Assembly (NCBI GenBank): GCA_902593405.1
Contig: CACJIB010000005.1
Span: 1-64,000 of the forward strand
From: an uncultured Pelagibacteraceae bacterium
GTDB taxonomy: Bacteria; Pseudomonadota; Alphaproteobacteria; Pelagibacterales; Pelagibacteraceae
Reading direction: 5' to 3'
DNA length: 64,000 nucleotides
Part shown: positions 9,609 to 20,674 of the stretch, one piece after another
Layout of the letters: each line of letters starts with the position of its first letter
How positions within the stretch are numbered: the first letter of the stretch is position 1
Program-made: the position numbers and the translations under genes
Notes under the pieces: generated by a model
Database searches by the model: none
What the model was told of the DNA's origin: nothing
What the model saw: only the letters and a program-made list of their open reading frames with translations

Positions 9609-10692
9609 ATTTTCATCAAAAGATAAATTTTATATGGAATTAGCCTTGGACTTGGCTAAATCTCGTCATGGACAGACCGGATCAAATCCTTCTGTAGGCT
9701 GTGTTATTGTCAAAAATGATAAAATTATTTCCATAGGACAAACCTCATTTAATGGAAGACCACACGCTGAATTAAATGCGATTAAAAATAGTTTTGAAAA
9801 ATTAGAAGGCTCAAAAATGTATGTTACTTTAGAGCCATGTTGTCATCATGGATTAACACCACCATGTACTGACGCGATAATAAAATCTAGAATTTCAGAG
9901 GTTATATATGCAGTTACCGACATAGATAAAAGAGTAAGAAATAAAAGTTTTAAAATCTTAAAGTCAAAAAAAATAATTGTAAAAAAAGGTTTGTTAAAAA
10001 GCAAAATTGAAAGTTTTTATTTGCCTTATTTTTTCAATAGAAAGAAAAAATTACCCTTTGTCACTGGCAAAATAGCTATTTCAAAAAACAATATTATTTA
10101 CAGCAAGAACCAGAAAAAGATTACAAATTCTTATTCAGATCAATTTACACATATGTTGAGATATCAAAATGATAGTTTGATGATTACTTACAAAACACTT
10201 AATAAAGATAATCCAAAATTAAATTGTCGTTTGAAGGGTTTTGAAAAATTTTCTCCAAAAAGAATTATTTTAGACAACAAGCTAATTTCTAAAACAAACA
10301 GTTATATAATTAAATCTTCTAACAACAAAAATACTTTAATTTTTTATAATAAAGCTGATAAATCAAAAATTACAAAATTTAAAAGAAAAGGAATTCATCT
10401 AATTAAATCTAAAATAGATAGATATAACAGATTTGATATTAAATTAATTTTGAAAAAATTACATAATTATGGATGCAGAAATTTGTTAATTGAAGGGGGA
10501 GATAAATTAACAAATTCACTGATTAAGAATAAAATTTTTAATAAATTTTATTTGTATAAAAGTCCAAAAAACCTTTCTAAAAACTTCGAATATTTGAAAT
10601 TTAGTAGTCAAAATATATTAAATCAAAAATATAAAACCAAAATTAATCTAAATCTCAATTTACGAAAAGACAGAATAACACTATATAGTTAG
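9589..10692 (+). CDS. ribD: bifunctional deaminase/reductase RibD (likely start at 9589, not 9526)
   Basis: HAELNAI and TLEPCCHHGLTPPC deaminase motifs; C-terminal reductase domain; internal ATG MSTKKDKFSSKDKFYMELAL fits family start. Confidence 0.92.
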   Translation: MSTKKDKFSSKDKFYMELALDLAKSRHGQTGSNPSVGCVIVKNDKIISIGQTSFNGRPHAELNAIKNSFEKLEGSKMYVTLEPCCHHGLTPPCTDAIIKSRISEVIYAVTDIDKRVRNKSFKILKSKKIIVKKGLLKSKIESFYLPYFFNRKKKLPFVTGKIAISKNNIIYSKNQKKITNSYSDQFTHMLRYQNDSLMITYKTLNKDNPKLNCRLKGFEKFSPKRIILDNKLISKTNSYIIKSSNNKNTLIFYNKADKSKITKFKRKGIHLIKSKIDRYNRFDIKLILKKLHNYGCRNLLIEGGDKLTNSLIKNKIFNKFYLYKSPKNLSKNFEYLKFSSQNILNQKYKTKINLNLNLRKDRITLYS

Positions 10693-10697
10693 AAAAA

Positions 10698-11291
10698 ATG
10701 TTTAACGGAATAATTTATAACCAAGGTACTATAACTAAAATTATTAAAAGACCTAAAGGTCTTAACATTTTTGTAAAAAGTAATGTTAAAGTATCCAATA
10801 AAGACATGGGTTTGTCTGTCGCCTGTGATGGTGTTTGTCTAACTTTAATTTCATATAAATCCAAAATTATGGAATTTTATCTTTCGAAAGAAACGATAAT
10901 TCGATCAAAATTCAAATTTTTAAAAATAAAAGATAAAATAAACTTAGAATTACCTTTAAAATATGGGACAAAAATTTCAGGACATATTTGTCAAGGACAT
11001 GTTGATACTGTTGGTAAAGTATTAAGTATTAAAAAAATAGATAAATCATTTCTTTTTGACTTTGATTTACCTAAAAAGGAAAGAAAACACTTAATAGAAA
11101 AAGCGTCAATCTGTGTGAATGGTATTTCTCTTACAATTTCAAAAGTGACCAAAAAAGGTTTCCAAATTTGGATTATCCCTCACACTTACAAAGAAACGAA
11201 TTTATCAACTTTAAAAAAATCTAGTTTAGTCAACATAGAGATAGATATCTTGTCTAAATACGTTAGGAACTATTTTAATGGAAAAAAATAA
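10698..11291 (+). CDS. ribE: riboflavin synthase alpha chain
   Basis: MFNGIIYNQGTI; duplicated lumazine-binding domains; GHICQGHVDTVG. Confidence 0.93.
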   Translation: MFNGIIYNQGTITKIIKRPKGLNIFVKSNVKVSNKDMGLSVACDGVCLTLISYKSKIMEFYLSKETIIRSKFKFLKIKDKINLELPLKYGTKISGHICQGHVDTVGKVLSIKKIDKSFLFDFDLPKKERKHLIEKASICVNGISLTISKVTKKGFQIWIIPHTYKETNLSTLKKSSLVNIEIDILSKYVRNYFNGKK

Positions 11292-12378
11292 CTTTACCTC
11301 AATAGAGTCAATTATAAGCGTAGCCAAAAAAGGTGGTATGTTTATTTTAGTAGATGATGAAAAAAGAGAAAATGAGGGAGATTTAGTTATTTCTACATCA
11401 GATTCAAATGCAAAGAACATTAACTTCATGGCAAAACACGGTCGAGGCTTAATTTGTTTAGCTCTTGATTCACTTCAAGCAAAAAAATTAAATTTATCTT
11501 TAATGTCTCCAGTAAATCAATCAAGAAACAAGACAGCATTTACAATTTCTATTGAAGCAAAAAAAGGAATAACAACAGGTATATCCGCTAAAGATAGAGC
11601 GAAAACAATCAAAATTGCTTCAAAAAAAAATGTAAATAAAAATGAGATTGTTTCACCTGGTCACGTGTTTCCAATTATAGCAAAAGATGGTGGAGTGCTT
11701 GTTAGAGCAGGGCACACTGAAGCTTCAGTTGATATATCTAAATTAGCAAGAAAAAATAACTCTGCTGTAATTTGTGAAATTATGAATGAAGATGGAACAA
11801 TGGCTAAAGGTCAGGATTTATTCAATTTTGCAAAAAAACATAAATTAAAAATTGGAAAGATAGAAGATCTGATCGCATATAGACTAAAAAAAGAAAAACT
11901 TATTAAACTTAAAAAGCAAAGCAAGATTGATGTAAAAAATCAAAAATACAATATTAGAATTTATGAGAATCTTTTAGATGGTTCAGAGCACTTTGCATTA
12001 ATTAAAGGTAAAATAAAAAAAGGTATTACTCCAAGAGTGAGAGTAATTTCATCTAATGTTGTCCAAAACTATCTAATAAATCAATCACTACCAAATTCAT
12101 TTAACAAGACTTTAAATTATTTTAAAAAATATCAAAATTGTGTTTTAGTTTTTATCAAAGACTCAAATTTAAAATCAGTAACTCAAACTTTAAAAGATTA
12201 TAAAAATAAAGACTTTTATAAAAAGGGAAATGACAAGTTAATAAGAAATTATGGTATTGGTGCTCAAATTATTAAAGACTTAAAAATAAAAAACATGATA
12301 TTAATCACTAAATCACCAAAAAAAGTTATTGGTCTTGATGGTTATGGTATAAAAATAACAAAACAGGAATTAATTTGA
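11278..12378 (+). CDS. ribB: 3,4-dihydroxy-2-butanone-4-phosphate synthase with degenerate GTP cyclohydrolase II-like C-terminal domain (RibBX-like)
   Basis: DDEKRENEGDLV and RAGHTEASVD motifs; C-terminal half lacks Cys Zn site of RibA. Confidence 0.9.
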   Translation: MEKNNFTSIESIISVAKKGGMFILVDDEKRENEGDLVISTSDSNAKNINFMAKHGRGLICLALDSLQAKKLNLSLMSPVNQSRNKTAFTISIEAKKGITTGISAKDRAKTIKIASKKNVNKNEIVSPGHVFPIIAKDGGVLVRAGHTEASVDISKLARKNNSAVICEIMNEDGTMAKGQDLFNFAKKHKLKIGKIEDLIAYRLKKEKLIKLKKQSKIDVKNQKYNIRIYENLLDGSEHFALIKGKIKKGITPRVRVISSNVVQNYLINQSLPNSFNKTLNYFKKYQNCVLVFIKDSNLKSVTQTLKDYKNKDFYKKGNDKLIRNYGIGAQIIKDLKIKNMILITKSPKKVIGLDGYGIKITKQELI

Positions 12379-12767
12379 TGAAAAAAAAATATTTAATTGT
12401 TGTAGCAGACTATTATAAAGATATTGCTGCTGGCTTAATAAGCAGTGCTTTAAAAATAATTCCAAAAAAAAATATAATAAAAATTATTAAAGTACCTGGT
12501 GCTTTTGAAATTCCAGTTACAATTTCAAAAAATTTAAAAAAGTATGATGGTTTTTTAGCTTTAGGTTGTGTAATTAAAGGTCAAACGCCACACTTTGATT
12601 TTATTTCTCAAGCTTCAACGGATGCTATAATGAAATTATCTATAGATAGTAAAAAACCTATTGGAAATGGAATAATTACCTGTCTAAATATGGCTCAAGC
12701 TAGGGCAAGAAAAAAAAAAGGTGCTGAAGCTGCAGATGCTGTGATTTCAGTTTTGTCTCAAAAATGA
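12375..12767 (+). CDS. ribH: 6,7-dimethyl-8-ribityllumazine synthase
   Basis: KVPGAFEIPV; LGCVIKGQTPHFDFI. Confidence 0.95.
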   Translation: MMKKKYLIVVADYYKDIAAGLISSALKIIPKKNIIKIIKVPGAFEIPVTISKNLKKYDGFLALGCVIKGQTPHFDFISQASTDAIMKLSIDSKKPIGNGIITCLNMAQARARKKKGAEAADAVISVLSQK

Positions 12768-13168
12768 GAACTCATTATAATCCAAAAAATAACCCTAGAG
12801 TTATAATTATTCAGAAATTATATGGTAAATTTTATAATGAAGATGATGATTTAGATTTTCCAAAACACAGATTTAAAAAATTTATTAAAGATATCGTTTT
12901 AGGAACAATAGAAAGAAATGATCTTATTTTAGATGAATTGAATAATAAATTAGGAGATGAATTTGTATTTGAAAAATTAGATAAAGTTTTTCAAACAATT
13001 TTAAAAGCAGCAACTTATGAATTTATGTATAAGCCAAATTTATCTATTAATATAATTATTAAAGAATATTTAAATTCATCTAATTTTTTTCTTGAAAATT
13101 CACAAACAAAGTATCTTAATGCTTTATTAGATAACGTTGGAAAAAAATTAAGATCTAACAATGCATGA
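12764..13168 (+). CDS. nusB: transcription antitermination factor NusB
   Basis: Length, KAATYEFMYKPNLSINIIIKEYL pattern, location ribH-nusB-thiL. Confidence 0.85.
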   Translation: MRTHYNPKNNPRVIIIQKLYGKFYNEDDDLDFPKHRFKKFIKDIVLGTIERNDLILDELNNKLGDEFVFEKLDKVFQTILKAATYEFMYKPNLSINIIIKEYLNSSNFFLENSQTKYLNALLDNVGKKLRSNNA

Positions 13169-14120
13169 ATTTGATCTAATAAATAATTATTTTTTTAAAA
13201 TAGCTAAAAAAAATAAATCTGCTCTTAATCTAAATGATGATGTTTTTTTTGATAAAAAAAGAGGTGTTGTTATATCTGTTGATACATACAATATTGGCAC
13301 GCATTTTTATGATTTTAAATCCCCAGATTTAGTAATTAAAAAAATATTAAGGTCATCAATTTCTGATTTAATTTGTAAAGGCGTTTCACCAAAGTTTTAT
13401 TTTATTTCTGGCTCTGGTAATAAAAAAACATTTACAAAAAATAATTTATATAAAATCGCAAAATCACTTAAATCAGAACAAAATAAATTTAATATAAATT
13501 TATGTGGTGGAGATACAACTTTTTCAAGCAAACTTAGTTTTACAATCACCTCATTGGGATATTCAAATAAAATAATTTATCGCAATAAAGCTAAATTTAA
13601 TGATGATATTTATGTTACTGGAAATTTGGGAGATAGTTATTTAGGACTTAAAGCATTAAGTAATAAAGTTAAATTTAAAAATAAAGACAAATTATTCTTT
13701 ATAGATAAATATTACAAACCAGAGTTACCTTTAAATTTAACAAAATATTTAATAAAATTTGCTAATTGCTCTATCGATGTTTCAGATGGATTAATTGATG
13801 ATTTGGCAAAAATGATTAATAGACAAAACTTATCATTTCACTTATTTGAAAATAAAATACCTGTTTCCAATAAATTGAGTAATTTTATTAATAAACAAAG
13901 ATTAAATAAAATTAATCTAATTTCTAATGGAGATGATTATCAAGTTTTATTTACTGCAGATAATAAGAAAGCTAGAATCATTCAAAACTCATCTAAATCA
14001 ACTGGAATTAAAATAACTAAAATTGGTAAAATTGTATCTGGTAAAGATAGATCTTTGATATTCAATGAAAAAGGTAAGCAAATACAAGCTAAATCTAAAG
14101 GTTATATTCATCAGTTTTAG
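13161..14120 (+). CDS. thiL: thiamine-monophosphate kinase
   Basis: [46 protein letters not shown]. Confidence 0.9.
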   Translation: MHEFDLINNYFFKIAKKNKSALNLNDDVFFDKKRGVVISVDTYNIGTHFYDFKSPDLVIKKILRSSISDLICKGVSPKFYFISGSGNKKTFTKNNLYKIAKSLKSEQNKFNINLCGGDTTFSSKLSFTITSLGYSNKIIYRNKAKFNDDIYVTGNLGDSYLGLKALSNKVKFKNKDKLFFIDKYYKPELPLNLTKYLIKFANCSIDVSDGLIDDLAKMINRQNLSFHLFENKIPVSNKLSNFINKQRLNKINLISNGDDYQVLFTADNKKARIIQNSSKSTGIKITKIGKIVSGKDRSLIFNEKGKQIQAKSKGYIHQF

Positions 14121-14197
14121 AAGTTAATCGTTGTCTTTTTTATCTTTTTTTGTATTGTGCGGGCTTAAAATTTAACAACCAACAACTTAAGGTTAAT

Positions 14198-16303
14198 ATG
14201 AGCGAAACAGTCGAAACAATACTATTATACACAATTGGAGCTGGTTTATTATCTATCGTTTATGGATTTTTAACTGGAAAAAATATTCTTAATTCAAGTG
14301 CAGGAAATGCAAAAATGCAAGATATTGCATCTGCAATTCAAATTGGTGCAAAGGCATATTTAGCAAGACAATATAAAACTATTGCTATTGTTGGTGCTGT
14401 TGTTTTAGTTATTGTAAGTATTGCATTTAGTCCACTTGTAGGTTTAGGTTATTTAATAGGCGCTGCCTTATCAGGTATTGCGGGATATGTAGGCATGTTA
14501 GTCTCTGTTGAAGCAAACGTAAGAACAGCAGAAGCATCTAGAAAAGGCTTAGCTCAAGGTCTTTCAGTTGCTTTTAAATCTGGTGCTGTAACTGGAATGT
14601 TGGTTGCTGGTTTAGCTTTACTAGCTATTGCTGTTTATTATTATATATTATTGAAATCTAATGTCGAAGAAAGAGAAATAGTTAATGCTTTAGTTGCATT
14701 GGGATTTGGTGCATCATTAATTTCAATTTTTGCAAGATTAGGTGGTGGAATTTTTACAAAAGGTGCCGATGTTGGTGCTGACTTAGTTGGAAAAGTTGAA
14801 GCTGGAATTCCAGAGGATGATCCTAGAAACCCTGCTGTGATTGCAGACAACGTGGGTGATAACGTAGGAGACTGTGCTGGTATGGCTGCTGATTTATTTG
14901 AAACATATGCTGTTACAATTGTTGCAACAATGGTTTTATCTTCAATTTTCTTTGTTGGTGATTTAAACATGATGATTTACCCTTTATCTATCGGTGCTGC
15001 ATGCTTGTTAACGTCTATTGTTGGAACATTTTTTGTTAAACTTGGAAGAAGTAATAACGTTATGAATGCTTTGTATAAAGGATTTGTTGTTTCTGCAGTA
15101 GCATCTTTGTTAATACTATGGCCTGTTACAGATCATGTAATTGGTTTTACAAATGAGTACACAATAAATGATAAGACATTTAATGGAATGGATCTATATT
15201 ATTGCGGGGTAATAGGGTTAGTTATTACGGGATTATTAATTTGGATTACCGAATATTATACAGGAACAAGTTATAGACCAGTTAAATCTGTTGCATTATC
15301 ATCAACAACTGGTCATGGTACTAATGTTATTCAAGGTTTAGCTGTTTCTATGGAAGCAACTGCTATTCCTGCTTTGATAATTGTTGCTGGAATTCTTATT
15401 ACAAATTCCATTGCTGGACTTTTTGGTATTGCTATTGCAGTAACAACTATGCTTGCATTAGCTGGTATGGTTGTTGCCTTAGACGCATATGGACCAGTTA
15501 CTGATAATGCTGGTGGAATTGCTGAAATGTCTAACCTTGATAAAAAAGTTAGAAAGACGACTGATGCATTAGACGCTGTAGGTAATACAACAAAAGCTGT
15601 TACAAAAGGTTATGCAATTGGGTCAGCTGGTTTAGGTGCATTAGTTTTATTTGCTGCCTATACAGAAGATATTAAGCATTTTTCTAAAGAGGCTGGATCA
15701 GCCTTAGAAGGTATCGTAGTAACTTTTGATTTATCTAACCCTTATGTAGTTGTTGGTTTATTAATTGGTGGGATGTTGCCCTATCTTTTTGGTTCAATGG
15801 GAATGCAAGCCGTAGGAAGAGCAGGGGGAGCAGTTGTTGTTGAAGTAAGAAGACAATTTAAAAAATTCCCTGGTATTATGAAAAGAAAACAAAAACCTGA
15901 TTATGCAAAGTTAGTAGATTTACTTACTGTCGCTGCAATTAAGGAAATGATTATACCATCATTGTTACCAGTTTTATCACCAGTCGTGCTTTACTTTATT
16001 ATTTTATCTATCGGTGGACAAGTAGCTGCTTTAGCTGCGGTTGGTGCAATGCTACTAGGAGTAATTATAACAGGATTGTTTGTAGCTGTTTCAATGACTG
16101 CCGGTGGTGGAGCATGGGATAATGCAAAAAAATATATTGAAGATGGAAACCATGGTGGAAAAGGTTCGGAAGCTCATAAAGCAGCTGTAACCGGAGATAC
16201 AGTTGGTGATCCATATAAAGATACAGCTGGTCCAGCAGTCAATCCAATGATTAAAATCACCAACATTGTGGCTTTATTGTTGTTAGCTGTGATAGCTAGT
16301 TAA
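14198..16303 (+). CDS. hppA: membrane-bound proton-translocating pyrophosphatase, probably K+-independent; likely start 14198
   Basis: [55 protein letters not shown]. Confidence 0.95.
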   Translation: MSETVETILLYTIGAGLLSIVYGFLTGKNILNSSAGNAKMQDIASAIQIGAKAYLARQYKTIAIVGAVVLVIVSIAFSPLVGLGYLIGAALSGIAGYVGMLVSVEANVRTAEASRKGLAQGLSVAFKSGAVTGMLVAGLALLAIAVYYYILLKSNVEEREIVNALVALGFGASLISIFARLGGGIFTKGADVGADLVGKVEAGIPEDDPRNPAVIADNVGDNVGDCAGMAADLFETYAVTIVATMVLSSIFFVGDLNMMIYPLSIGAACLLTSIVGTFFVKLGRSNNVMNALYKGFVVSAVASLLILWPVTDHVIGFTNEYTINDKTFNGMDLYYCGVIGLVITGLLIWITEYYTGTSYRPVKSVALSSTTGHGTNVIQGLAVSMEATAIPALIIVAGILITNSIAGLFGIAIAVTTMLALAGMVVALDAYGPVTDNAGGIAEMSNLDKKVRKTTDALDAVGNTTKAVTKGYAIGSAGLGALVLFAAYTEDIKHFSKEAGSALEGIVVTFDLSNPYVVVGLLIGGMLPYLFGSMGMQAVGRAGGAVVVEVRRQFKKFPGIMKRKQKPDYAKLVDLLTVAAIKEMIIPSLLPVLSPVVLYFIILSIGGQVAALAAVGAMLLGVIITGLFVAVSMTAGGGAWDNAKKYIEDGNHGGKGSEAHKAAVTGDTVGDPYKDTAGPAVNPMIKITNIVALLLLAVIAS

Positions 16304-16764
16304 TTTTTAGATCTTTTCATACCCCTAGGATCATCAATACGTTGTCTTAGGGTATAAAAGAAATTATAAATAAAAGATCTTTTTGAGTGGTCTGCTATTG
16401 TAAAATTTTTATCGAATAATATTTTATTCATGTCTTCTTTATTATAAAATTGTTTAGAAATTAAAATTCCTCTACCGTCAATGTCTAAAATTAAAACATT
16501 ATTTTCTAGCAAAACTTTTTTTCCAAGTTTTCTTAATTTTGATGTACTAGTTTTTCTTTCAATATAAATATATACATCATTATCAAACTTACTTTTTGTA
16601 GATGGGGGACCAATTAAATTTATGATATCGTTCCTATTAGATTGATTTACTTTAAGTTTTGTTTGTTTTTTTTCAAGATTGTGAACACCATGATGCTTAA
16701 CTACTTTTTTTAACGAACAATTTGATATAAGTATAAATATAATTAATAAATATATTTTTTTCAT
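16300..16764 (-). CDS. bamE: outer-membrane assembly factor BamE/SmpA-like lipoprotein
   Basis: Lipobox [37 protein letters not shown] SmpA/OmlA pattern. Confidence 0.8.
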   Translation of the reverse strand: MKKIYLLIIFILISNCSLKKVVKHHGVHNLEKKQTKLKVNQSNRNDIINLIGPPSTKSKFDNDVYIYIERKTSTSKLRKLGKKVLLENNVLILDIDGRGILISKQFYNKEDMNKILFDKNFTIADHSKRSFIYNFFYTLRQRIDDPRGMKRSKN

Positions 16765-17230
16765 GAAAAATAGTTATTTAAACTTTTATAATAATCTTAT
16801 TAAATTATCCACAAATAAAGATTTGTATAGAGATTTTAACAGACAAGATAATTTCTCAGATAGGTTAGTAATTTTTTTATTACATTTTGCATTTATTTTA
16901 AAAAATTTTAAAAACAAAACTAACACAGTCATTTTACAAGATATTTATGACTATAACTTTCGTCAACTTGAGTTAACTATTAGAGAAATAGGCTATGGAG
17001 ACCAAACAATAAATAAAAAAATGAAAGATTATATTAATCTGTTTCATTCAATGGTTTCCGAAGTCCATTTTTGGGATAAATTGTCAAAAGATGAGAAATT
17101 AAAAAAAATTTCATTATTTTTGATAGATTTCAATAATATTGAATTTTTACTTGATTATTTTGAAAAATTTAACGAAAATTTATCAAAAAAAACTTTGAAT
17201 TCTTTTCTAAAAAGTGTAAGTAACCCATAA
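16763..17230 (+). CDS. ubiquinol-cytochrome c chaperone (Cbp3-like) family protein
   Basis: Pattern '[18 protein letters not shown]...[29 protein letters not shown]'. Confidence 0.75.
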   Translation: MKNSYLNFYNNLIKLSTNKDLYRDFNRQDNFSDRLVIFLLHFAFILKNFKNKTNTVILQDIYDYNFRQLELTIREIGYGDQTINKKMKDYINLFHSMVSEVHFWDKLSKDEKLKKISLFLIDFNNIEFLLDYFEKFNENLSKKTLNSFLKSVSNP

Positions 17231-17232
17231 TT

Positions 17233-17415
17233 ATGGCAGTACCAAAACGTAAACAAACACCTTCCAGAACGGGAATGAGAAGAGCTCAAACGATGAAATT
17301 TTCAACTAAAAATATAGTTGAGGATAAAAAATCGGGAGAGTATAGACTTTCTCACCATCTTGACCTTAAAACAGGCATGTATAAGGGAAGACAAGTTTTA
17401 GACCCAAAAGAATAG
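17233..17415 (+). CDS. rpmF: 50S ribosomal protein L32
   Basis: [19 protein letters not shown]. Confidence 0.97.
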   Translation: MAVPKRKQTPSRTGMRRAQTMKFSTKNIVEDKKSGEYRLSHHLDLKTGMYKGRQVLDPKE

Positions 17416-17434
17416 TATATAATAATCTATTAAA

Positions 17435-18436
17435 ATGTCAGATATGATAAAAATTGCAGTTGATGCAATGGGTGGTGATGGATCACCAAAAAAAATAATA
17501 GATGGTATTATTTTAAATCATTCTAAAAACAAAAATAACTTTTTTAAAATTTTTGGAGATAAAAATAAAATTGACCCATTAATTCAAGGAAAAATACCTA
17601 CAAGATTTTTTGAATTAATTCATACAGAAAAAAAAATTGAAAGCACTGATAGTCCTCTAGAGGGTGCAAAAAGAGGTAAAGATACAAGCATGTGGCTTGC
17701 CATTCAAAGTGTTAAAGAAAAAGAAACAGATATTGTTATATCAGCTGGAAATACTGGAGCATTGCTAGTTGTATCAAAATTAAATTTAAAAATGATAGAA
17801 AATATAGATAAACCAGCTTTATCTGCATTATGGCCAAATAAAAAAGGAATGAGTGTTGTGTTGGATTTAGGAGCGAATATAGAATGTAGCGCAAAAAATT
17901 TATTAGATTTTTCAATAATGGGCGCTTCCTTATATACCTCACTTTATCCAAATGACAAACCAAACGTAGCATTATTAAACATCGGTTCAGAAGAATTAAA
18001 AGGAAATGAGACTATCAAAGAAACTTATCAATTATTAAATGAAAAAAAATCAGATAATTATAACTTCGCTGGTTATATTGAGGGAAATCATCTTATGGAT
18101 GGAGAAGTTAATGTAATAGTTTCAGACGGTTTTACGGGAAATGTTGCTTTAAAAACAGCAGAAGGTACTGCAAATTTTATAACTAGTGAATTAAAAAATG
18201 CGATGACAGGTACATTAGTAGGTAAAATTTCATCTTTATTAAATATATCAAACTTAAGGAAATTTAAGAAAAGACTAGATCCAAGATTATATAATGGAGC
18301 AATTTTTATTGGTTTAGACTCACCAGTAGTTAAAAGCCATGGAGGAACTGACTACATAGGTTTTTCAAACTCTCTGGATGTTTGTCATAGAATTGTAAAA
18401 GGTAATTTGATAGAAAAGATTAAGCAAAATATTTAA
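17435..18436 (+). CDS. plsX: phosphate acyltransferase PlsX
   Basis: IAVDAMGGDGSP start; VSDGFTGNVALKTAEG; HGGTDYIGF. Confidence 0.96.
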   Translation: MSDMIKIAVDAMGGDGSPKKIIDGIILNHSKNKNNFFKIFGDKNKIDPLIQGKIPTRFFELIHTEKKIESTDSPLEGAKRGKDTSMWLAIQSVKEKETDIVISAGNTGALLVVSKLNLKMIENIDKPALSALWPNKKGMSVVLDLGANIECSAKNLLDFSIMGASLYTSLYPNDKPNVALLNIGSEELKGNETIKETYQLLNEKKSDNYNFAGYIEGNHLMDGEVNVIVSDGFTGNVALKTAEGTANFITSELKNAMTGTLVGKISSLLNISNLRKFKKRLDPRLYNGAIFIGLDSPVVKSHGGTDYIGFSNSLDVCHRIVKGNLIEKIKQNI

Positions 18437-18440
18437 AAAA

Positions 18441-18740
18441 ATGAGAATTAATTTAACTAAAAAAGACTTAGTTAATTTGGTTTATATGCAGCTTGGTTTT
18501 TCAAAACAAATATCAGAAAATTTAATTGAAGATTTTTTAACAACTATTGTATCTAACATTAAAAATGAAAAAAAATTAAAATTATCTAAATTTGGTACTT
18601 TTTCTATTAGACAAAAAAAATCTAGAATTGGAAGAAATCCTAAAACTAAAGAAACAAAATTAATCTCAAGTAGAGATGTTGTGTTATTTAAACCATCAAA
18701 GGAATTTAAAGAATTTATTAATTTAAAAGATAATGGATAA
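18441..18740 (+). CDS. ihfA: integration host factor alpha / HU-family protein
   Basis: KLSKFGTFSIRQKKSRIGRNPKTKE DNA-binding arm. Confidence 0.9.
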   Translation: MRINLTKKDLVNLVYMQLGFSKQISENLIEDFLTTIVSNIKNEKKLKLSKFGTFSIRQKKSRIGRNPKTKETKLISSRDVVLFKPSKEFKEFINLKDNG

Positions 18741-19116
18741 ATCAGATAGTGCTTATAAAACTATTGGTGAAGTTGCTAAAATATTAAATCTTAAAACAAA
18801 TAATAAAGGAGCTTTACCGACTCATGTAATTAGATTTTGGGAGACTCAATTTAAACAAATTAAACCAAAGATATTGAATTCAAACAGAAGGTATTATGAT
18901 CAAAAAACAATAAATCTTCTAAAAAAAGTTAAATTTTTACTTAAAGATCAAGGTATGACAATAAATGGTGTAAAAAAAATATTAAATAATGACGATTCTT
19001 TAAAGCTTGACGAAATTGCAGATAAATCTATAAGAACTGAAAATTTAAGAAATAAGTTACTAAAAATTTCTAACAAATTAAAAGAACTCAAAAATGGCAA
19101 AAAAAACACACGTTAA
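18733..19116 (+). CDS. MerR-family transcriptional regulator
   Basis: YKTIGEVAKIL...THVIRFWETQFKQIKPKILNSNRRYYD. Confidence 0.88.
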   Translation: MDKSDSAYKTIGEVAKILNLKTNNKGALPTHVIRFWETQFKQIKPKILNSNRRYYDQKTINLLKKVKFLLKDQGMTINGVKKILNNDDSLKLDEIADKSIRTENLRNKLLKISNKLKELKNGKKNTR

Positions 19117-19285
19117 AGTAAGAATGGTACCTGAGGCGAAACCAGATAGTCCTTACTTCTACTATGTCAAAAAACCTGCTGGGGGTGAAAAGGCTAAAGT
19201 AAAACTTTCAGCAAAAAAATATAATCCAGACACAAGAAAACATGAAATGTTTGTGGAAAAGAAGCTTCCACCGCATAGCAAGTAG
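19094..19285 (+). CDS. rpmG: 50S ribosomal protein L33
   Basis: MAKKTHVKVRMVPEA..KYNPDTRKHEMFVEKKL. Confidence 0.9.
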   Translation: MAKKTHVKVRMVPEAKPDSPYFYYVKKPAGGEKAKVKLSAKKYNPDTRKHEMFVEKKLPPHSK

Positions 19286-19576
19286 TTATTTTTTTTTAAA
19301 GTTTCTTTTTTCAAAATCGATATAAGATAAAATCATATTTTTCCATATTCGATTAGTAATTTTAGGATCAATCTTTAGCTTTTTTGATTTTGAGTGAATT
19401 TTTTTAAGTATAAAATTTATACGCTTTTTATCTACAATTTCTTTCTTAAATTCTTTAAGTTTTAAAACTTCTTTAACAAGATTTGTTCTATATTTAATCA
19501 AGGATAACAATTTATTATCTAATTTATCTAACTTAGATCTTATTATTTTTAATTTTTTTTTGTTTTTAGGCGACAT
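19286..19576 (-). CDS. chorismate mutase (AroQ-type)
   Basis: IRSKLDKLDNKLLSLIKYRTNLVKEV helical pattern; 96 aa. Confidence 0.8.
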   Translation of the reverse strand: MSPKNKKKLKIIRSKLDKLDNKLLSLIKYRTNLVKEVLKLKEFKKEIVDKKRINFILKKIHSKSKKLKIDPKITNRIWKNMILSYIDFEKRNFKKK

Positions 19577-19619
19577 TTAATTTATTGGTTTAATTAATAA
19601 TTATTATATTTATCTAATC

Positions 19620-20645
19620 ATGTACAGTAAGAATAATTCTTTAAATTCTCAATTAAAAACATGGATGATCACTTTATTAATGATGATCATGCTTATAATT
19701 TTAGTAGGGGGCTTAACCAGATTAACAGACTCCGGCCTATCCATTACTACTTGGGAACTTTTTGTTGGTACATTGCCTCCTTTAACAAGTGATAAATGGA
19801 TAGAATATTTTAATCTTTATAAAGCAATCCCAGAATACAAAGAGCAAAATTTTAATATGACTTTAAATGAATTTAAGATAATTTTTTGGTGGGAATGGGC
19901 ACATCGTCAATTGGGCAGATTAATTGGTTTGACTGTGCTTTTACCTATGATCTATTTTACAATTAAAAATGGTTTTTTAATTTTAAAAGAATATTCAATA
20001 ATTTTTTTCTTAGTGTGTTTTCAAGGATTTATTGGCTGGTATATGGTTTCAAGTGGTTTAGTTGATCGAATTGATGTTAGTCATTATAGATTATCTCTAC
20101 ATTTATTTATAGCTTTTGTAATTTTGTCGATAGTTTTTTGGAAATTTTTAAAGCTCACAAATATAAAAATTAATCAAGTAAATATTCAATTAAACTCTAT
20201 TAAATTCTTTTTTGTATTGTTGTTTTTACAATTAATAATTGGAGCATTTGTTTCTGGAATGGATGCAGGTAAAATTTATGATACTTGGCCTTTAATGGGT
20301 TCCTCATATTTTCCTGATGACAGTATGATTTCTGATCTCTTTAATATGGCTGTATTTGATGATCAATCACTAGTTCAATTTATTCATAGAAATTTAGCTT
20401 ATTTAATAGTTGCATTATATTTTTACATACTTTTCTTTGTTTTAAAAAGTGGAAATCTTAATTTAAGAGTTCCAATTTTTGTTATTGGAATTAGTTTATT
20501 ATTTCAAATTGTTTTGGGAATACTTACAATTTTATCTGGAGTAAAAATGCTTTATGCATCTCTACACCAGATAAATTCTATTTTAATAATACTTTCAACT
20601 TTGTATTTTCTTTATATTACAAAATATAAAGAGGTTATTTATTAG
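19620..20645 (+). CDS. ctaA: heme A synthase (CtaA/COX15)
   Basis: GGLTRLTDSGLSITTWE, WWEWAHRQLGRLIG, FIHRNLAY. Confidence 0.95.
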   Translation: MYSKNNSLNSQLKTWMITLLMMIMLIILVGGLTRLTDSGLSITTWELFVGTLPPLTSDKWIEYFNLYKAIPEYKEQNFNMTLNEFKIIFWWEWAHRQLGRLIGLTVLLPMIYFTIKNGFLILKEYSIIFFLVCFQGFIGWYMVSSGLVDRIDVSHYRLSLHLFIAFVILSIVFWKFLKLTNIKINQVNIQLNSIKFFFVLLFLQLIIGAFVSGMDAGKIYDTWPLMGSSYFPDDSMISDLFNMAVFDDQSLVQFIHRNLAYLIVALYFYILFFVLKSGNLNLRVPIFVIGISLLFQIVLGILTILSGVKMLYASLHQINSILIILSTLYFLYITKYKEVIY

Positions 20646-20674
20646 TTTCTATTTGTTGACATTAAAACCTCAAA

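Noticed and set aside
14641-14970. 109-aa minus-strand ORF inside hppA
   Set aside because: Antisense to a strongly conserved gene; low-complexity Ser/Ala/Pro composition typical of a shadow frame.
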